Of a stretch of DNA of 64,000 nucleotides, positions 28,486-37,828 are shown piece after piece. A program made the position numbers and the translations under genes. The notes under the pieces are model-generated. The model saw only the letters and a list, made by a program, of their open reading frames with translations, was not told the origin of the DNA and did no database searches. The DNA is from Rhodoferax sp. UBA6134 (GTDB lineage: Bacteria; Pseudomonadota; Gammaproteobacteria; Burkholderiales; Burkholderiaceae_C). The first letter of the stretch is position 1. Each line of letters starts with the position of its first letter. The stretch spans positions 31,307 to 95,306 of the forward strand of contig DIVK01000060.1 in assembly GCA_002422455.1 (NCBI GenBank), written 5' to 3'.

Positions 28486-28514
28486 TTGGACGGTCGTTGC
28501 AGCCATTTTAGAAT
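28486..28514 (+). promoter_or_regulatory. Sigma-70-type promoter for ispD
   Basis: TTGGAC (28486-28491) and TAGAAT (28509-28514) are separated by 17 bases, close to the sigma-70 consensus. The expected start point near 28521 leaves a leader of only a few bases before the ispD ATG at 28527. Just upstream, AACACCCC (28458-28465) and GGGGTGTT (28480-28487) form an inverted repeat overlapping the -35, which could act as an operator or a terminator-like hairpin for the opposite strand. Confidence 0.6.
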
Positions 28515-28526
28515 GGGGCCACACCC

Positions 28527-29303
28527 ATGATTGACCTGTTCCAACAAAATTCCGCCACCGGGATCCCTGACGATGCCCGTTTCTGGGCCTTGATTCCTTG
28601 CGCCGGCACCGGCGCACGTTCGGGCGCGCACGGTCCCAAACAGTATCAGTTGCTGGCCGGCCAGCCCATGGTGCTGCACACGCTGGCCGCCTTTGCCGGT
28701 GTCGCCCGGATTACCCGCACCGCCGTCGTGGTGGCCGCTGGTGATGATTTTTTCGAAGCCCGAAATGCAGCGTGTTTGGTAGCTTCGTGCGGTGGAGCTA
28801 CGAGGGCTGCCAGCGTTTTCAATGGCCTTGAATTTTTGCTGCAACAGGGAGCCATGCCGCAGGATTGGGTCCTGGTACATGACGCGGCACGTTGTCTGGT
28901 CACGCCCGGCCAGATTGACGCCCTGATCGATGCCTGCGTGGCGGACGACGTTGGGGGGCTGCTGGCCCACAAACTGCCCGACACGCTGAAAAGCGAAGCC
29001 GGGGGCCGGGTGGCGGCTACCCTGGATCGCTGCGACAAATGGCTGGCCCAGACGCCGCAGATGTTTCGCATTGGCAGGCTGATGGACGCCTTGCAGCAAG
29101 CGGGGGGCAAGGTAACGGATGAGTCGAGTGCGATGGAGGCCATGGGTTTGCATCCTCTGCTGGTGCCGGGCAGCGCGCAGAATTTCAAGGTGACCTACCC
29201 CGAAGATTTTGCGCTGGCCGATGCGCTGTTGAACGCACGCTCCGGCGGTTCATTTCCGGCCTTAAGCTCGCATGACAGCCCTGGAAAAACACAGGGTTTT
29301 TAA
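28527..29303 (+). CDS. ispD: 2-C-methyl-D-erythritol 4-phosphate cytidylyltransferase
   Basis: This is step three of the MEP isoprenoid pathway, joining CTP to methylerythritol phosphate. The 258-residue nucleotidyltransferase shows [21 protein letters not shown] (CTP-binding loop), [27 protein letters not shown] and [16 protein letters not shown]. The N-terminal 15 residues before the core are longer than usual. ispF follows 17 bases downstream, the common pair. Confidence 0.94.
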   Translation: MIDLFQQNSATGIPDDARFWALIPCAGTGARSGAHGPKQYQLLAGQPMVLHTLAAFAGVARITRTAVVVAAGDDFFEARNAACLVASCGGATRAASVFNGLEFLLQQGAMPQDWVLVHDAARCLVTPGQIDALIDACVADDVGGLLAHKLPDTLKSEAGGRVAATLDRCDKWLAQTPQMFRIGRLMDALQQAGGKVTDESSAMEAMGLHPLLVPGSAQNFKVTYPEDFALADALLNARSGGSFPALSSHDSPGKTQGF

Positions 29304-29320
29304 CAAAAAAGGCGAATGAA

Positions 29321-29818
29321 ATGAATTTCAGAATCGGTGAAGGCTGGGACGTGCATGCCCTGGTGGCCGGGCGAAAGCTCATCATCGGGGGCGTGGAAGT
29401 TCCCTTTCATTTGGGGCTGCTCGGTCATTCCGATGCTGACGTGCTGCTGCACGCCATCACCGACGCCTTGCTGGGCGCTGCCGCGCTGGGCGATATCGGC
29501 ACACATTTTCCGGACAACGACACACGCTTCGCGGACGCAGATTCGCTGCTGCTGTTGAGCGAGGCGGCCCGCCGTGTGCGGGAAAAAGGTTTTGAAATCG
29601 GCAACGTGGACAGCACCGTGATCGCGCAGGCGCCCAAACTGATGCCCTTCATCCCGGTCATGCGCGAGCGGATCGCGCTGGCGCTGACGCTGCCGGTGGA
29701 ACAGGTCAACGTCAAGGCCAAAACGGCAGAAAAAATGGGCCCGGTCGGTCTGGGCCAGGCGATGCAGGCCCGGGCAGTGGTATTGCTGTGTCACGCGCCA
29801 ATCCGTACGCTGTCATAA
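29321..29818 (+). CDS. ispF: 2-C-methyl-D-erythritol 2,4-cyclodiphosphate synthase
   Basis: This closes the cyclodiphosphate ring in the MEP pathway. The 165-residue trimeric enzyme has the metal-binding GEGWDVHAL (Asp, His), [26 protein letters not shown] (third His) and the C-terminal [17 protein letters not shown]. It is transcribed with ispD. Full length with no anomalies. Confidence 0.96.
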   Translation: MNFRIGEGWDVHALVAGRKLIIGGVEVPFHLGLLGHSDADVLLHAITDALLGAAALGDIGTHFPDNDTRFADADSLLLLSEAARRVREKGFEIGNVDSTVIAQAPKLMPFIPVMRERIALALTLPVEQVNVKAKTAEKMGPVGLGQAMQARAVVLLCHAPIRTLS

Positions 29819-29820
29819 TG

Positions 29821-29870
29821 CAGACATAAAAAATCCGGGGTCGGTCGGAGCCGCGGTTTTTGCATGTCTG
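29821..29870 (+). terminator. Long hairpin after ispF
   Basis: CAGACAT (29821-29827) pairs with ATGTCTG (29864-29870), and within it an A-run (29828-29832) faces a T-run plus CCG/CGG pairs. A near-continuous inverted repeat right after the ispF stop fits a terminator or mRNA-end stabiliser for ispDF. Confidence 0.6.
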
Positions 29871-29986
29871 CGCCGCGCAATCATCGGGGTACAGAGCAGA
29901 TTCCCGCTTCCGGTTCACCTCATACATCGTTGGAATACCGAGGATTTCATCCATTCCGGGATCCTTGGTCAAATTGAGTTCTTCGC

Positions 29987-31681
29987 ATGCGCACCAATCT
30001 GCCTGTTACCCAGCATGAATACCCCTTTCCATCGGGCCGGATGGTGGTTTCAACCACTGACCTGAAGGGGCGCATCACGCACTGCAACGAGGTTTTCATT
30101 GAGCTCAGCGGCTATACCAAGGAAGAGTTGCTGGGTCAGCCGCACAATCTGGTGCGCCACCCTGACGTGCCCGAGGAGGCTTTTCGTGACCTGTGGGACA
30201 CCCTGGAGCAGGGAATGCCCTGGACCGGGGTGGTGAAAAACCGCCGCAAGAATGGCGATCACTATTGGGTGGTGGCCAACGTCACGCCGGTGATGGAGGG
30301 TGACCGACCGGTGGCCTATCTGTCGGTGCGTACCGAGCCCACCCGTGAGCAGATTCAGACCTTCGAGGGCTTGTTTGCGCTCATGCGCGCTGAACAACAG
30401 GCCGGCAAACTGGTACATCGCCTGCACCACGGTGCGTTGCACAAGCATACCTTGCGCGGGCGCATCGGCCGTGCATTGAGTCTGGGCGTCGATGCCCGGA
30501 TCACCGCATTGGTCATGCTGATCGGTGGCGTGGGGACGGCGGCAGGCATCCTGGCCGCCGGTGGATTGGCGGCGGTGTCGGGTACTGCTTTGGTCAGCGC
30601 GTTGGCGCTTGTGATGGGCGCGAGCCTGCTCGGTGCCTGGCGTCTGCGCGCCATGACGACCCAGCCGCTGCAGCACTTGCTGAATTTTGCCAACCGCATG
30701 GCGGCGGGTGATTTGACCAAGGTTCTTGACGGCCAGCACGGCGGGGTGATGGGCCGTCTGGAGCGTGCGCTCAACCAGCTCAATGTGAATATCCGCTCCA
30801 TTGTGAGTGATGCCCGCACCGAAGTGGTTCGCATGGGGGGCGCGACGGGCAACATTGCAGAAGGCAGTGGCGACTTGTCGGCACGCACCGATGCGCAGGC
30901 AGCCAGTCTGGAGCAGACTGCGGCTTCCATCGAGCAGATCACCGGCAATGTGCAGCAGACCGCCGAGGCGGCCCGGCAGGCGGCCCAGCTCGCCGCGCAA
31001 TCGGCCCAGGTGACTGAGCGCAGTGGCCAGGCTGTGCAGGCGGTGACGCAGACCATGCAGGCCATCAATGAATCATCGAGCCGCATTGGCGAAATCATCC
31101 AGGTGATTGACGGCATTGCCTTTCAGACCAACATCCTGGCGCTCAATGCGGCAGTGGAAGCGGCACGTGCGGGCGAGCAGGGGCGCGGCTTTGCGGTGGT
31201 GGCCAGCGAGGTGCGCAGCCTGGCCGGACGTTCGGCGGCTGCAGCCAAAGAAATCAAGCAGCTGATCCAGGATTCGGCTGACAAGGTGGAGGCGGGCACC
31301 CGTCTGACTGACGACGCACGTGCCACGATGGAAGGAGCGGTGGATACAGCGCGCAAGGTTAGTTCCCTCATTGCAGGAATCCATACCACCACCACCGAGC
31401 AAAGTGGCGGTATCACGCAGATCAATGAGGCGCTGGCGCACCTCGATACCCTGACGCAGCAAAACTCCGCACTGGTGCATGATCTGGCCCACTCGGCCAC
31501 GGCGCTGGACCTTCAATCTCGCGCTGTGGCGGATTCAATGCGCGTCTTCCGTCTGAGCCAGACTGATGCGGTAGACAGCCTCGACGCTGTGGCGCTGCGC
31601 CGCCAGATGAAACGAGCGAGCCCGGTGGCCGCAGCCGTGACGCCGACGATCGGGAGAAAACCATTGCGATTGCCGGCGTGA
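29987..31681 (+). CDS. Aer-like methyl-accepting chemotaxis protein with PAS domain
   Basis: The 564-residue receptor has an N-terminal PAS domain (about residues 15-115, with [26 protein letters not shown] and [19 protein letters not shown]) and two hydrophobic segments around residues 165-220. A HAMP-like linker and a long coiled coil with the conserved hairpin tip ([33 protein letters not shown]) that contacts CheA and CheW follow. PAS-type Aer proteins sense redox or oxygen through FAD. There is no C-terminal CheR-tethering pentapeptide. No other chemotaxis gene is nearby. Confidence 0.92.
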   Translation: MRTNLPVTQHEYPFPSGRMVVSTTDLKGRITHCNEVFIELSGYTKEELLGQPHNLVRHPDVPEEAFRDLWDTLEQGMPWTGVVKNRRKNGDHYWVVANVTPVMEGDRPVAYLSVRTEPTREQIQTFEGLFALMRAEQQAGKLVHRLHHGALHKHTLRGRIGRALSLGVDARITALVMLIGGVGTAAGILAAGGLAAVSGTALVSALALVMGASLLGAWRLRAMTTQPLQHLLNFANRMAAGDLTKVLDGQHGGVMGRLERALNQLNVNIRSIVSDARTEVVRMGGATGNIAEGSGDLSARTDAQAASLEQTAASIEQITGNVQQTAEAARQAAQLAAQSAQVTERSGQAVQAVTQTMQAINESSSRIGEIIQVIDGIAFQTNILALNAAVEAARAGEQGRGFAVVASEVRSLAGRSAAAAKEIKQLIQDSADKVEAGTRLTDDARATMEGAVDTARKVSSLIAGIHTTTTEQSGGITQINEALAHLDTLTQQNSALVHDLAHSATALDLQSRAVADSMRVFRLSQTDAVDSLDAVALRRQMKRASPVAAAVTPTIGRKPLRLPA

Positions 31682-31737
31682 GTGAAGTACCGCTGGTTGC
31701 GGGCTCGCTGGCGTGAAGCGTTTTTGCTGGAATCCAT

Positions 31738-32772
31738 TTGAAACATCCTGTGACCGACCTGCAACTCCCGCTGGGTTTTGATGCCGTTGACTTGCCTGCT
31801 GCGCGGGAGGTACGGTCCAAAACCCGAGCCAGACCGCGACGGGTTTTGGCGCCAGAGTCCGATGCCGTCCGGGATGTTGAAGCCATGGCGGCCCTGCTCG
31901 CGTGCCATCCCGACTATCGGGTTCTGCGCCGCCTGGTTCCCGTGCGGCATTTTGAACGCATGCCGCAGGGGCCGGTCATGCGGGTTCTGCTGCTCGATAC
32001 GGAGACCACCGGCCTGGATCATGTCCGCGACAGCATCATTGAGCTGGCCATGTTGCGGGTTGATGTCGATACCGCGACGGGCTTGCCGGTGGGCGAGGTC
32101 GCGGTCTTCGATGGCCTCGAAGACCCCGGCGTGCCCATTTCCAGTGAAATTCAGGCCATAACCGGCATTTCCAGCGCGATGGTTCAGGGGCAGCGCCTGG
32201 ACGAGGTGCGCATTGCCGCCATGCTGGAAGACGTTGCGCTGGTGATTGCCCATAACGCCGGCTTTGACCGTCCTTTTTGCGAAGCGCGGGTACCGGCGTT
32301 TGCGCAATTGCCCTGGGGCTGTTCATTCGCCGATATTGACTGGAAGCGGGAGGGTCACGGCTCTTCCAAACTGGAATACCTGGCCATGGAGAAGGGCTGG
32401 TTTTATGAGGCCCACCGCGCCGAGGTGGACTGCCACGCACTGCTGGCCGTGTTGGGCGAGGCCTTGCCCATCTCCAGCCAGAGCGGGCTGGCAAAAATCA
32501 TCGCGGCCAGCAGCCAGCCCAGCTACCGGTTGCAGGCAAGCGGTGCGCCTTTTGAAGCCAAGGATCTGCTCAAGGCCCGGGCGTACCGCTGGAATGCGGA
32601 ACAAAAAGTGTGGCACACCCGACTGGCAGATGAAATTCAATTGGCAGCGGAATTTGAATGGCTCAAACAGGCCGTCTACGCTGGTCGCCCGGCCCGTGTT
32701 CAACTGGAAAAACTGGATGCCGGTGTGAAGTACTCAAACCGCATCGGGGAATTGTCGATTCGCCAGATTTGA
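31738..32772 (+). CDS. DEDDh 3'-5' exonuclease, DNA polymerase III epsilon-like
   Basis: The 344-residue protein has an approximately 80-residue N-terminal stretch of unknown role, then an exonuclease fold: VLLLDTETTGLDH (two acids), VIAHNAGFDRPF and EAHRAEVDCHALLAVL (His and final Asp). The C-terminal third (YRLQASGAPFEAKDLLKARAYRW) is an extra domain in stand-alone epsilon-like nucleases. It is not the replicative DnaQ. The start is uncertain: TTG at 31738 has GGA upstream and a GTG at 31750 is also possible. Confidence 0.88.
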   Translation: MKHPVTDLQLPLGFDAVDLPAAREVRSKTRARPRRVLAPESDAVRDVEAMAALLACHPDYRVLRRLVPVRHFERMPQGPVMRVLLLDTETTGLDHVRDSIIELAMLRVDVDTATGLPVGEVAVFDGLEDPGVPISSEIQAITGISSAMVQGQRLDEVRIAAMLEDVALVIAHNAGFDRPFCEARVPAFAQLPWGCSFADIDWKREGHGSSKLEYLAMEKGWFYEAHRAEVDCHALLAVLGEALPISSQSGLAKIIAASSQPSYRLQASGAPFEAKDLLKARAYRWNAEQKVWHTRLADEIQLAAEFEWLKQAVYAGRPARVQLEKLDAGVKYSNRIGELSIRQI

Positions 32773-32898
32773 CGGACGGGCGGGTTAGAATTCCAGTCGT
32801 GCATGCCGTTGCGGCTTGCGGTTTTCTGTTCTCCCTGGGCTTGCTTGGGCCGTCGGCCAAGAGGTTCACCAGGCAGGCTGAAGCGCCCAAGGATGTTG

Positions 32899-34143
32899 AT
32901 GAAACGTGTTGATGACTTCCGTCTGAAGTTCGGGAAAAAAGAATTGGTGCCGATCATCGTCGGCGGCATGGGGGTTGATATTTCAACGGCCGAACTGGCG
33001 CTTGAAACGGCCCGGCTCGGTGGCATTGGCCATATTTCCGATGCCATGGTGCCCGATGTTTCCGATAAACGTTTTGACACCAGCTTCGTCAAGGACAAAA
33101 CCCGGTTCTACAAGTACAACATCGACAACGCCGACAAGTCCAGCATCAAGTTCGACCTGGGCGCGCTGGCCGACGCCACGCGGCGGCATGTCGGCGCCAC
33201 CATGCAGGCCAAGCGTGGTGAGGGCCTGGTGTTCGTCAACTGCATGGAAAAGCTGACCATGAACGCGCCGCGCGAGACGCTGCAGGTGCGCATGGCGTCT
33301 GCGCTGGACGCCGGCATTGACGGCATCACCTTGAGTGCGGGCCTGCATTTGGGCTCGTTTGGACTGATTGCAGACCATCCCCGCTTCCGCGATGCCAGGC
33401 TGGGCATCATCGTGTCGTCGGTGCGGGCCCTGCAATTGTTTCTGCGCAAGAACGCAAGACTGGATCGCCTGCCCGATTTCGTGATCGTGGAGGGTCCGCT
33501 TGCCGGGGGGCATCTGGGTTTCGGCATGGACTGGGCGCAGTACGACCTGGCCACCATCATCGCCGAAATTGTGCAATACCTGAAAACCGAACAACTTGCC
33601 ATTCCGGTCATTGCGGCGGGCGGCATCTTCACCGGCAGTGATGCCGTGTCGTTTCTGGAGCAGGGAGCAGCAGCGGTGCAAGTCGCAACGCGGTTTACCG
33701 TGGCCAATGAATGTGGCTTGCCCGACAAGGTCAAGCAGGAGTATTTCAGGGCGAGCGAAGACGACATCATCGTCAACACCATTTCGCCGACCGGCTACCC
33801 GATGCGCATGCTCAGGAACACGCCAGCCATTGGTTCCGGCATTCGCCCGGGATGTGAATCCTATGGCTATCTGCTTGACGGCAATGGCAACTGCGCCTAC
33901 ATCACGGCCTATAACCGCGAAGTGGCCCTGCATCCGAACGCCAAGACGGTTTCGGTCATGGACAAGACCTGCCTGTGTACCCACATGCGCAATTACAACT
34001 GCTGGACCTGCGGGCATTACACCTACCGACTGAAGGACACGACACGCCGTCTGGCAGATGGAAGCTACCAGACCTTGAGCGCAGAGCACATTTTCAAAGA
34101 CTACCAGTTCAGCACCGATCAGAAGATTGTCTTGCCGGCCTGA
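32899..34143 (+). CDS. Nitronate monooxygenase-type flavoprotein with C-terminal cysteine cluster
   Basis: This 414-residue FMN TIM-barrel of the 2-nitropropane dioxygenase family has IIVGGMGVDISTAELAL, VIAAGGIFTGSDAVSFLEQGAAAVQVATRF and VEGPLAGGHLG. Unlike typical members it ends with DKTCLCTHMRNYNCWTCGHY, four cysteines that could hold a metal or iron-sulfur centre. That resembles an enoyl-reductase/NPD subgroup I cannot name securely. The ATG at 32899 is preferred because AAGGA lies at 32889-32893. The substrate is unknown. Its 3' end overlaps an IS3 remnant on the other strand by 25 bases. Confidence 0.85.
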   Translation: MKRVDDFRLKFGKKELVPIIVGGMGVDISTAELALETARLGGIGHISDAMVPDVSDKRFDTSFVKDKTRFYKYNIDNADKSSIKFDLGALADATRRHVGATMQAKRGEGLVFVNCMEKLTMNAPRETLQVRMASALDAGIDGITLSAGLHLGSFGLIADHPRFRDARLGIIVSSVRALQLFLRKNARLDRLPDFVIVEGPLAGGHLGFGMDWAQYDLATIIAEIVQYLKTEQLAIPVIAAGGIFTGSDAVSFLEQGAAAVQVATRFTVANECGLPDKVKQEYFRASEDDIIVNTISPTGYPMRMLRNTPAIGSGIRPGCESYGYLLDGNGNCAYITAYNREVALHPNAKTVSVMDKTCLCTHMRNYNCWTCGHYTYRLKDTTRRLADGSYQTLSAEHIFKDYQFSTDQKIVLPA

Positions 34144-34420
34144 TCGTCATGCGCGGCATGGTGCGTCGATGGGACGATCTGCAGCACTTTGCAGATCGGC
34201 GCGACTTCGTACTTCGTGAGTGTGGCGATGCCGCCCAGCTTGGGCTGCAGACCATCGTAGACCTGCTTCGGCGTGACCCGATCGAGACTTGAGTGCGGCC
34301 GCTCGGTGTTGTACCAATCGAAGTATTGGGCGATGTTGGCACGAGCGGCGCCCGCGCTGTCGTAGGCCATGAGGTGCATGAGAGTGCCGATGTGACGTCG
34401 TCCAACGTGAATGTCCTCAC
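34119..34420 (-). pseudogene. IS3-family transposase (OrfB) C-terminal remnant
   Basis: The minus strand reads ANIAQYFDWYNTERPHSSLDRVTPKQVYDGL, the integrase-core tail of IS3-type transposases. Only about 86 residues remain; the DDE catalytic part and terminal repeats are absent, so it cannot move. It abuts the end of the flavoprotein gene, overlapping its last 25 bases, and is an old insertion scar between that gene and tRNA-Asn. Confidence 0.85.
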
Positions 34421-34483
34421 GTTTCCACTTTTAAAAGTGAAAAGTGTTCAAATTTGCGTGACCACTTCTTGTTGCGGTGGCAC

Positions 34484-34517
34484 AAAAAGAAATGGACACC
34501 ACAGGGGTGTCCATTTC
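34484..34517 (-). terminator. Intrinsic terminator for tRNA-Asn
   Basis: On the minus strand, GAAATGGACACC (34517-34506) pairs perfectly with GGTGTCCATTTC (34500-34489) around a 5-base loop, followed by five Ts (34488-34484). It lies 10 bases past the tRNA 3' end, so it is a strong Rho-independent terminator. Confidence 0.9.
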
Positions 34518-34527
34518 CGTGCCTAAT

Positions 34528-34603
34528 TGGCTCCTCGACCTGGGCTCGAACCAGGGACCTACGGATTAACAGTCCGGCGCTCTACCGACTGAGCTATCGA
34601 GGA
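34528..34603 (-). tRNA. tRNA-Asn (anticodon GTT)
   Basis: A 76-base cloverleaf on the minus strand: TCCTCGA acceptor pairing with TCGAGGA, TAGCTCAGTCGGTAGAGC D-arm, anticodon GTT in CTGTTAATC, T-arm with GGTTCGAGCC and an encoded CCA (34530-34528). It reads AAC and AAU. Confidence 0.97.
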
Positions 34604-34745
34604 ATAAGCCTTGAATTATAGCGTCATTTTTTGTGCATCTTTTTGACGAGTGGATGATTGATTCAAAAAAAAATCTTTCGAAAAAAGTTAATTGCCGCAC
34701 TGAGCAGAATTTTTGGTTCATGGCTGATTGTGCAAGAATGAACCG

Positions 34746-35597
34746 ATGATTTTTGAGGCATCCGGATTCGAGTATCCCCGCGTGTTGTCGATCGCCGGCT
34801 CGGACAGTGGAGGGGGGGCGGGCATTCAGGCTGATCTGAAAACCTTTGCGGCGCTGGGGTGCTACGGCATGACGGCGATCACCGCGCTCACGGCGCAAAA
34901 CACCTGCGGTGTGCGGTCCATCCACGGTGTGCCGCCGCACATGCTGCGTGACCAGATTGACGCGGTGATCGAAGACATCGGCGCTGATGCCGTCAAGATC
35001 GGCATGCTGTACACGCCGGAAATTGTGCATGTGGTGGCCGCGGCCATCGACCGGCATGCCTTGAGAAACGTGGTTTTTGACCCGGTGATGGTGGCCAGCA
35101 GCGGGGCGGGGTTGATTGACAACGCGGCGGTCGAGGTGCTGGTGCGTGAGTTGTTCCCGCGTGTGGCGGTGATCACGCCCAATCTGGATGAGGCTGCGTT
35201 GCTGGTGGGGCGCATCTTGCGCTCGGCGCAGGACATGGAGCAGGCCGCGCTGGCCTTGCAGGCGCGAGGCGCGCGTGCCGTTTTGTTGAAGGGTGGCCAT
35301 TTGCCGGGGGATACTGTCATCGATTTTCTGCTTACCCATGACGGCGAGAAAGTCTGGATGCGGGCACCGCGCCTTCACAGTGCCAATACCCATGGCACGG
35401 GTTGCACGCTCTCCAGTGCCGTGGCGGCTCATCTGGCCCTGGGTGCGTCGCTGGTGGATGCCGTGCAGCTTGCCCGCACCTTTGTGCGAAACGCGTTGCA
35501 GGCGGGCGCACAGGTGCATACCGGCAAGTGCGGTGGCCCGCTCAACCACGGCCACGCACCGCTCGCCATGCGGCTGCTCCCCCGGTCATCGACCTGA
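34746..35597 (+). CDS. thiD: Hydroxymethylpyrimidine/phosphomethylpyrimidine kinase
   Basis: This phosphorylates HMP and HMP-P for thiamine synthesis. The 283-residue ribokinase-fold protein shows VLSIAGSDSGGGAGIQADLKTF, GCYGMTAITALTAQNT, VVFDPVMVASSGAGL, ITPNLDEAALL and NTHGTGCTLSSAVAAHLA (phosphate/anion hole). The ATG at 34746 is likely; a TTG six codons upstream is possible. It stands alone, divergent from tRNA-Asn, with no other thi genes and no thiamine riboswitch seen. Confidence 0.94.
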   Translation: MIFEASGFEYPRVLSIAGSDSGGGAGIQADLKTFAALGCYGMTAITALTAQNTCGVRSIHGVPPHMLRDQIDAVIEDIGADAVKIGMLYTPEIVHVVAAAIDRHALRNVVFDPVMVASSGAGLIDNAAVEVLVRELFPRVAVITPNLDEAALLVGRILRSAQDMEQAALALQARGARAVLLKGGHLPGDTVIDFLLTHDGEKVWMRAPRLHSANTHGTGCTLSSAVAAHLALGASLVDAVQLARTFVRNALQAGAQVHTGKCGGPLNHGHAPLAMRLLPRSST

Positions 35598-35647
35598 AGG
35601 GGGCTGCGGGTCGAATATAAAAAAATATCGACCAGCGTCCGATTCGC

Positions 35648-36610
35648 TCATAACTGGAGCAGACGCTCCTTTGCGGCGCGGTATTCGGCTTCGAGCCGGT
35701 CAACCAGGCTCGCTACGTCCGGAATGTCGCTGATGGTGCCGATGCCCTGGCCGACGCCCCAAATGTCTTTCCATGCCTTGGCTTTTGGTTTGAATACCAA
35801 TTTTCCGGCCTGGGCATCATCAGGCCGCGCGAGATTGTCCGGATCGAGGCCGGCGGCGACGATGCTGGAACGCAGGTAGTTGGCATGCACGCCGCTGAAC
35901 AAGTCGGTATAGACCACGTCGGCGGCCATGCCGTCGAGAATTCCCTGCTTGTATTCGGGCGTTGCGTTGGCCTCCTGGGTGGCGATGAAGCGCGTGCCCA
36001 TGTAGGCGTAGTCCGCACCCATGGCCTGCGCGGCCAGAATGCCGGAGCCGGTCGAAATGGCGCCCGACAGTGCCAGCGGGCCGTCGTAGTGGCGGCGAAT
36101 TTCGGCCACCAAGGCGATCGGATTGATGCGCCCGGCATGCCCCCCGGCGCCATGGGCGACCAGGATCAGGCCGTCAACACCCGATTCGAGCGCTTTCATC
36201 GCATGGCGGAAGTTGATGACGTCATGAATGATGGTGCCGCCGTAGCGATGGATTTCCTGCACCACTTCATTCGGCGCGCGCATGCTGGTGATCGTCATCG
36301 GCACCTGGTGGCGCATGCAGATTTCAAGGTCGCGTTGCAAGCGTGTGTTGGACGGGTTGACGATCTGGTTGACCGCGAAGGGCGCGACCGGCCGGTCCGG
36401 ATTTGCGGCCTGGAATTGCGCCAGTTCGGCCTTGAGCCCGGTCAGCCAGCGATCCAGATCGCCCTCATCGCGCGCGTTGAGCGCCGGGAAGGATCCAACC
36501 ACGCCAGCCTTGCACTGGGCAGCGACCAGGGCCGGGTAGGAGACGATGAACATCGGCGAGCAAATGACGGGCAGACGCAGTTTGCCGTCCAGCAGTTTGA
36601 GTGTGGTCAT
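35648..36610 (-). CDS. Nitronate monooxygenase-type flavoprotein
   Basis: The 320-residue FMN protein of the 2-nitropropane dioxygenase family has LPVICSPMFIVSYPALVAAQCKAGVVGSFPA, ILVAHGAGGHAGRINPIAL (with the HGAGGHAG motif near the flavin) and LSGAISTGSGILAAQAMGADYAYMGTRF. It is the last gene of an operon with three acyl-CoA dehydrogenases, 27 bases after the third. In this context it may oxidise an intermediate of an unusual acyl pathway or act as an enoyl-reductase-like enzyme; the reaction is not predictable. Confidence 0.88.
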   Translation of the reverse strand: MTTLKLLDGKLRLPVICSPMFIVSYPALVAAQCKAGVVGSFPALNARDEGDLDRWLTGLKAELAQFQAANPDRPVAPFAVNQIVNPSNTRLQRDLEICMRHQVPMTITSMRAPNEVVQEIHRYGGTIIHDVINFRHAMKALESGVDGLILVAHGAGGHAGRINPIALVAEIRRHYDGPLALSGAISTGSGILAAQAMGADYAYMGTRFIATQEANATPEYKQGILDGMAADVVYTDLFSGVHANYLRSSIVAAGLDPDNLARPDDAQAGKLVFKPKAKAWKDIWGVGQGIGTISDIPDVASLVDRLEAEYRAAKERLLQL

Positions 36611-36637
36611 GCGACAGGAACTCCTGTGGTGTGTGAA

Positions 36638-37789
36638 TCAGCCTGGAAAGATGTGGTTGGCAATCGCGTTCTTCTGCGTCTGCGTGGTGCCGCCGGTGAT
36701 GGTGAGCATGCGCACGTCGCGCACCATGCGCTCCAGCGGCAGCAGGCCGAAGTAGCCGTAGCCGCCGAACATCTGCTGGCAGGTGAGTGTGACCTTTTGC
36801 GCCATCTCGGTGGCATGCACCTTGGCCACCGACGACAGGCAGGGGTCCGGCTTGCCGGCGTCGATGGCGGCCAGCGCGCGGTAGCACAGCGAGCGTGCCG
36901 CTTCGATTTCAATCCACATGTCGGCCATCATCCAGCGCAGGCCCTGCATGTCGGCCAGCCGCTGGCCGAACTGCTGGCGCACCAGCATGTAGTCGCGCGC
37001 CAGCTCGAATGCGCCTTCGGCCACGCCCAATGCCATCACGCCCATGCCGACCCGCGTCGAGTTGTAGATGGTGAGCGCCGCGACGAAGCCCCTGGAGTTT
37101 TCCGGATCACCCGGCGTCACGACGTTGGACGCCGGCACCCGCACGTTGTCGAAGAAAAGTTCGTTCTCGCTGGCGCCGCGCACACCCATCTTGTACGGAA
37201 TCTTGTGGACCGTGAGGCCCGGGCTGTCTTTGGGCACGAGGATGGTGCCGATGCCGCGCGCGCCCTTGGACGGGCCAAACCGTGCGTACACCAAGTTCAG
37301 GTCGGCGCGGTCGCCGTAGGTGGTGAACACTTTCTGGCCGTTGATGAGGTAGTCATCGCCGTCGCGGGTGGCGCTGGTCGTGATGGCCGAGCCGTCGGAG
37401 CCGGCCTGCGGCTCGGTCCAGGCGATGCTGCACTCGACCTCGCCGCTGATGATCTTCGGGATCAGGCGCTGGCGCATTTCCTCCGCGCCGTAGGTGGCGA
37501 TGATGCGCGGCGAGACGTTTTGCTCATGCACGATCAGGGCGGTGGCCAGGTCCACCTTGGCGATTTCTTCGATCACCAGGTAGGTCTCGACCAGCCCCAT
37601 GCCGGAGCCGCCGTATTTCTCGTCGATGCTCAGGCCCAGGTAGCCCAGCTCACACAGCAGCTTCTTGTTTTCCTCGGGAAAGACTTCTTCCCGGTCCCAG
37701 CGCGCCGCCTTGTCCTTGAAGACATCGTTGGCGAGCTTGCGCGCGGCATCGCGCAATTCGACTTGCTGCGCGGTCAGCTCGAAATTCAT
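36638..37789 (-). CDS. Acyl-CoA dehydrogenase paralogue lacking the usual catalytic glutamates
   Basis: The 383-residue flavoprotein has ACAD N, M and C domains (CSIAWTEPQAGSDGSAITTSATR, DYLINGQKVFTTYG, FGGYGYFGLLPLERMVRD). In families using the C-terminal base the motif is YEGT; here it is TITGGTTQTQ (Gly366). In the isovaleryl-type group the base is Glu on helix G; here the helix reads IYNSTRVGMG (Thr245). Both positions therefore lack Glu. It may be a non-catalytic subunit of a heteromer with a neighbouring ACAD, or perform chemistry without alpha-proton removal. Third gene of the operon. Confidence 0.85.
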   Translation of the reverse strand: MNFELTAQQVELRDAARKLANDVFKDKAARWDREEVFPEENKKLLCELGYLGLSIDEKYGGSGMGLVETYLVIEEIAKVDLATALIVHEQNVSPRIIATYGAEEMRQRLIPKIISGEVECSIAWTEPQAGSDGSAITTSATRDGDDYLINGQKVFTTYGDRADLNLVYARFGPSKGARGIGTILVPKDSPGLTVHKIPYKMGVRGASENELFFDNVRVPASNVVTPGDPENSRGFVAALTIYNSTRVGMGVMALGVAEGAFELARDYMLVRQQFGQRLADMQGLRWMMADMWIEIEAARSLCYRALAAIDAGKPDPCLSSVAKVHATEMAQKVTLTCQQMFGGYGYFGLLPLERMVRDVRMLTITGGTTQTQKNAIANHIFPG

Positions 37790-37828
37790 GGCAATCTCCG
37801 TTTTTTGTGGGGCATTCGCTGCTGCCGC

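Noticed and set aside
28767..28830. A GGTAGC...GCTACGAGGGCTGCCAG stretch in ispD resembling an intergenic repeat
   Set aside because: The encoded [13 protein letters not shown] is a conserved IspD motif, so the similarity is explained by the protein.
32769..32791. TTGACG and TAGAAT before the first nitronate monooxygenase-type gene
   Set aside because: The spacer is only 11 bases, too short for a sigma-70 promoter, and no alternative -35 fits.
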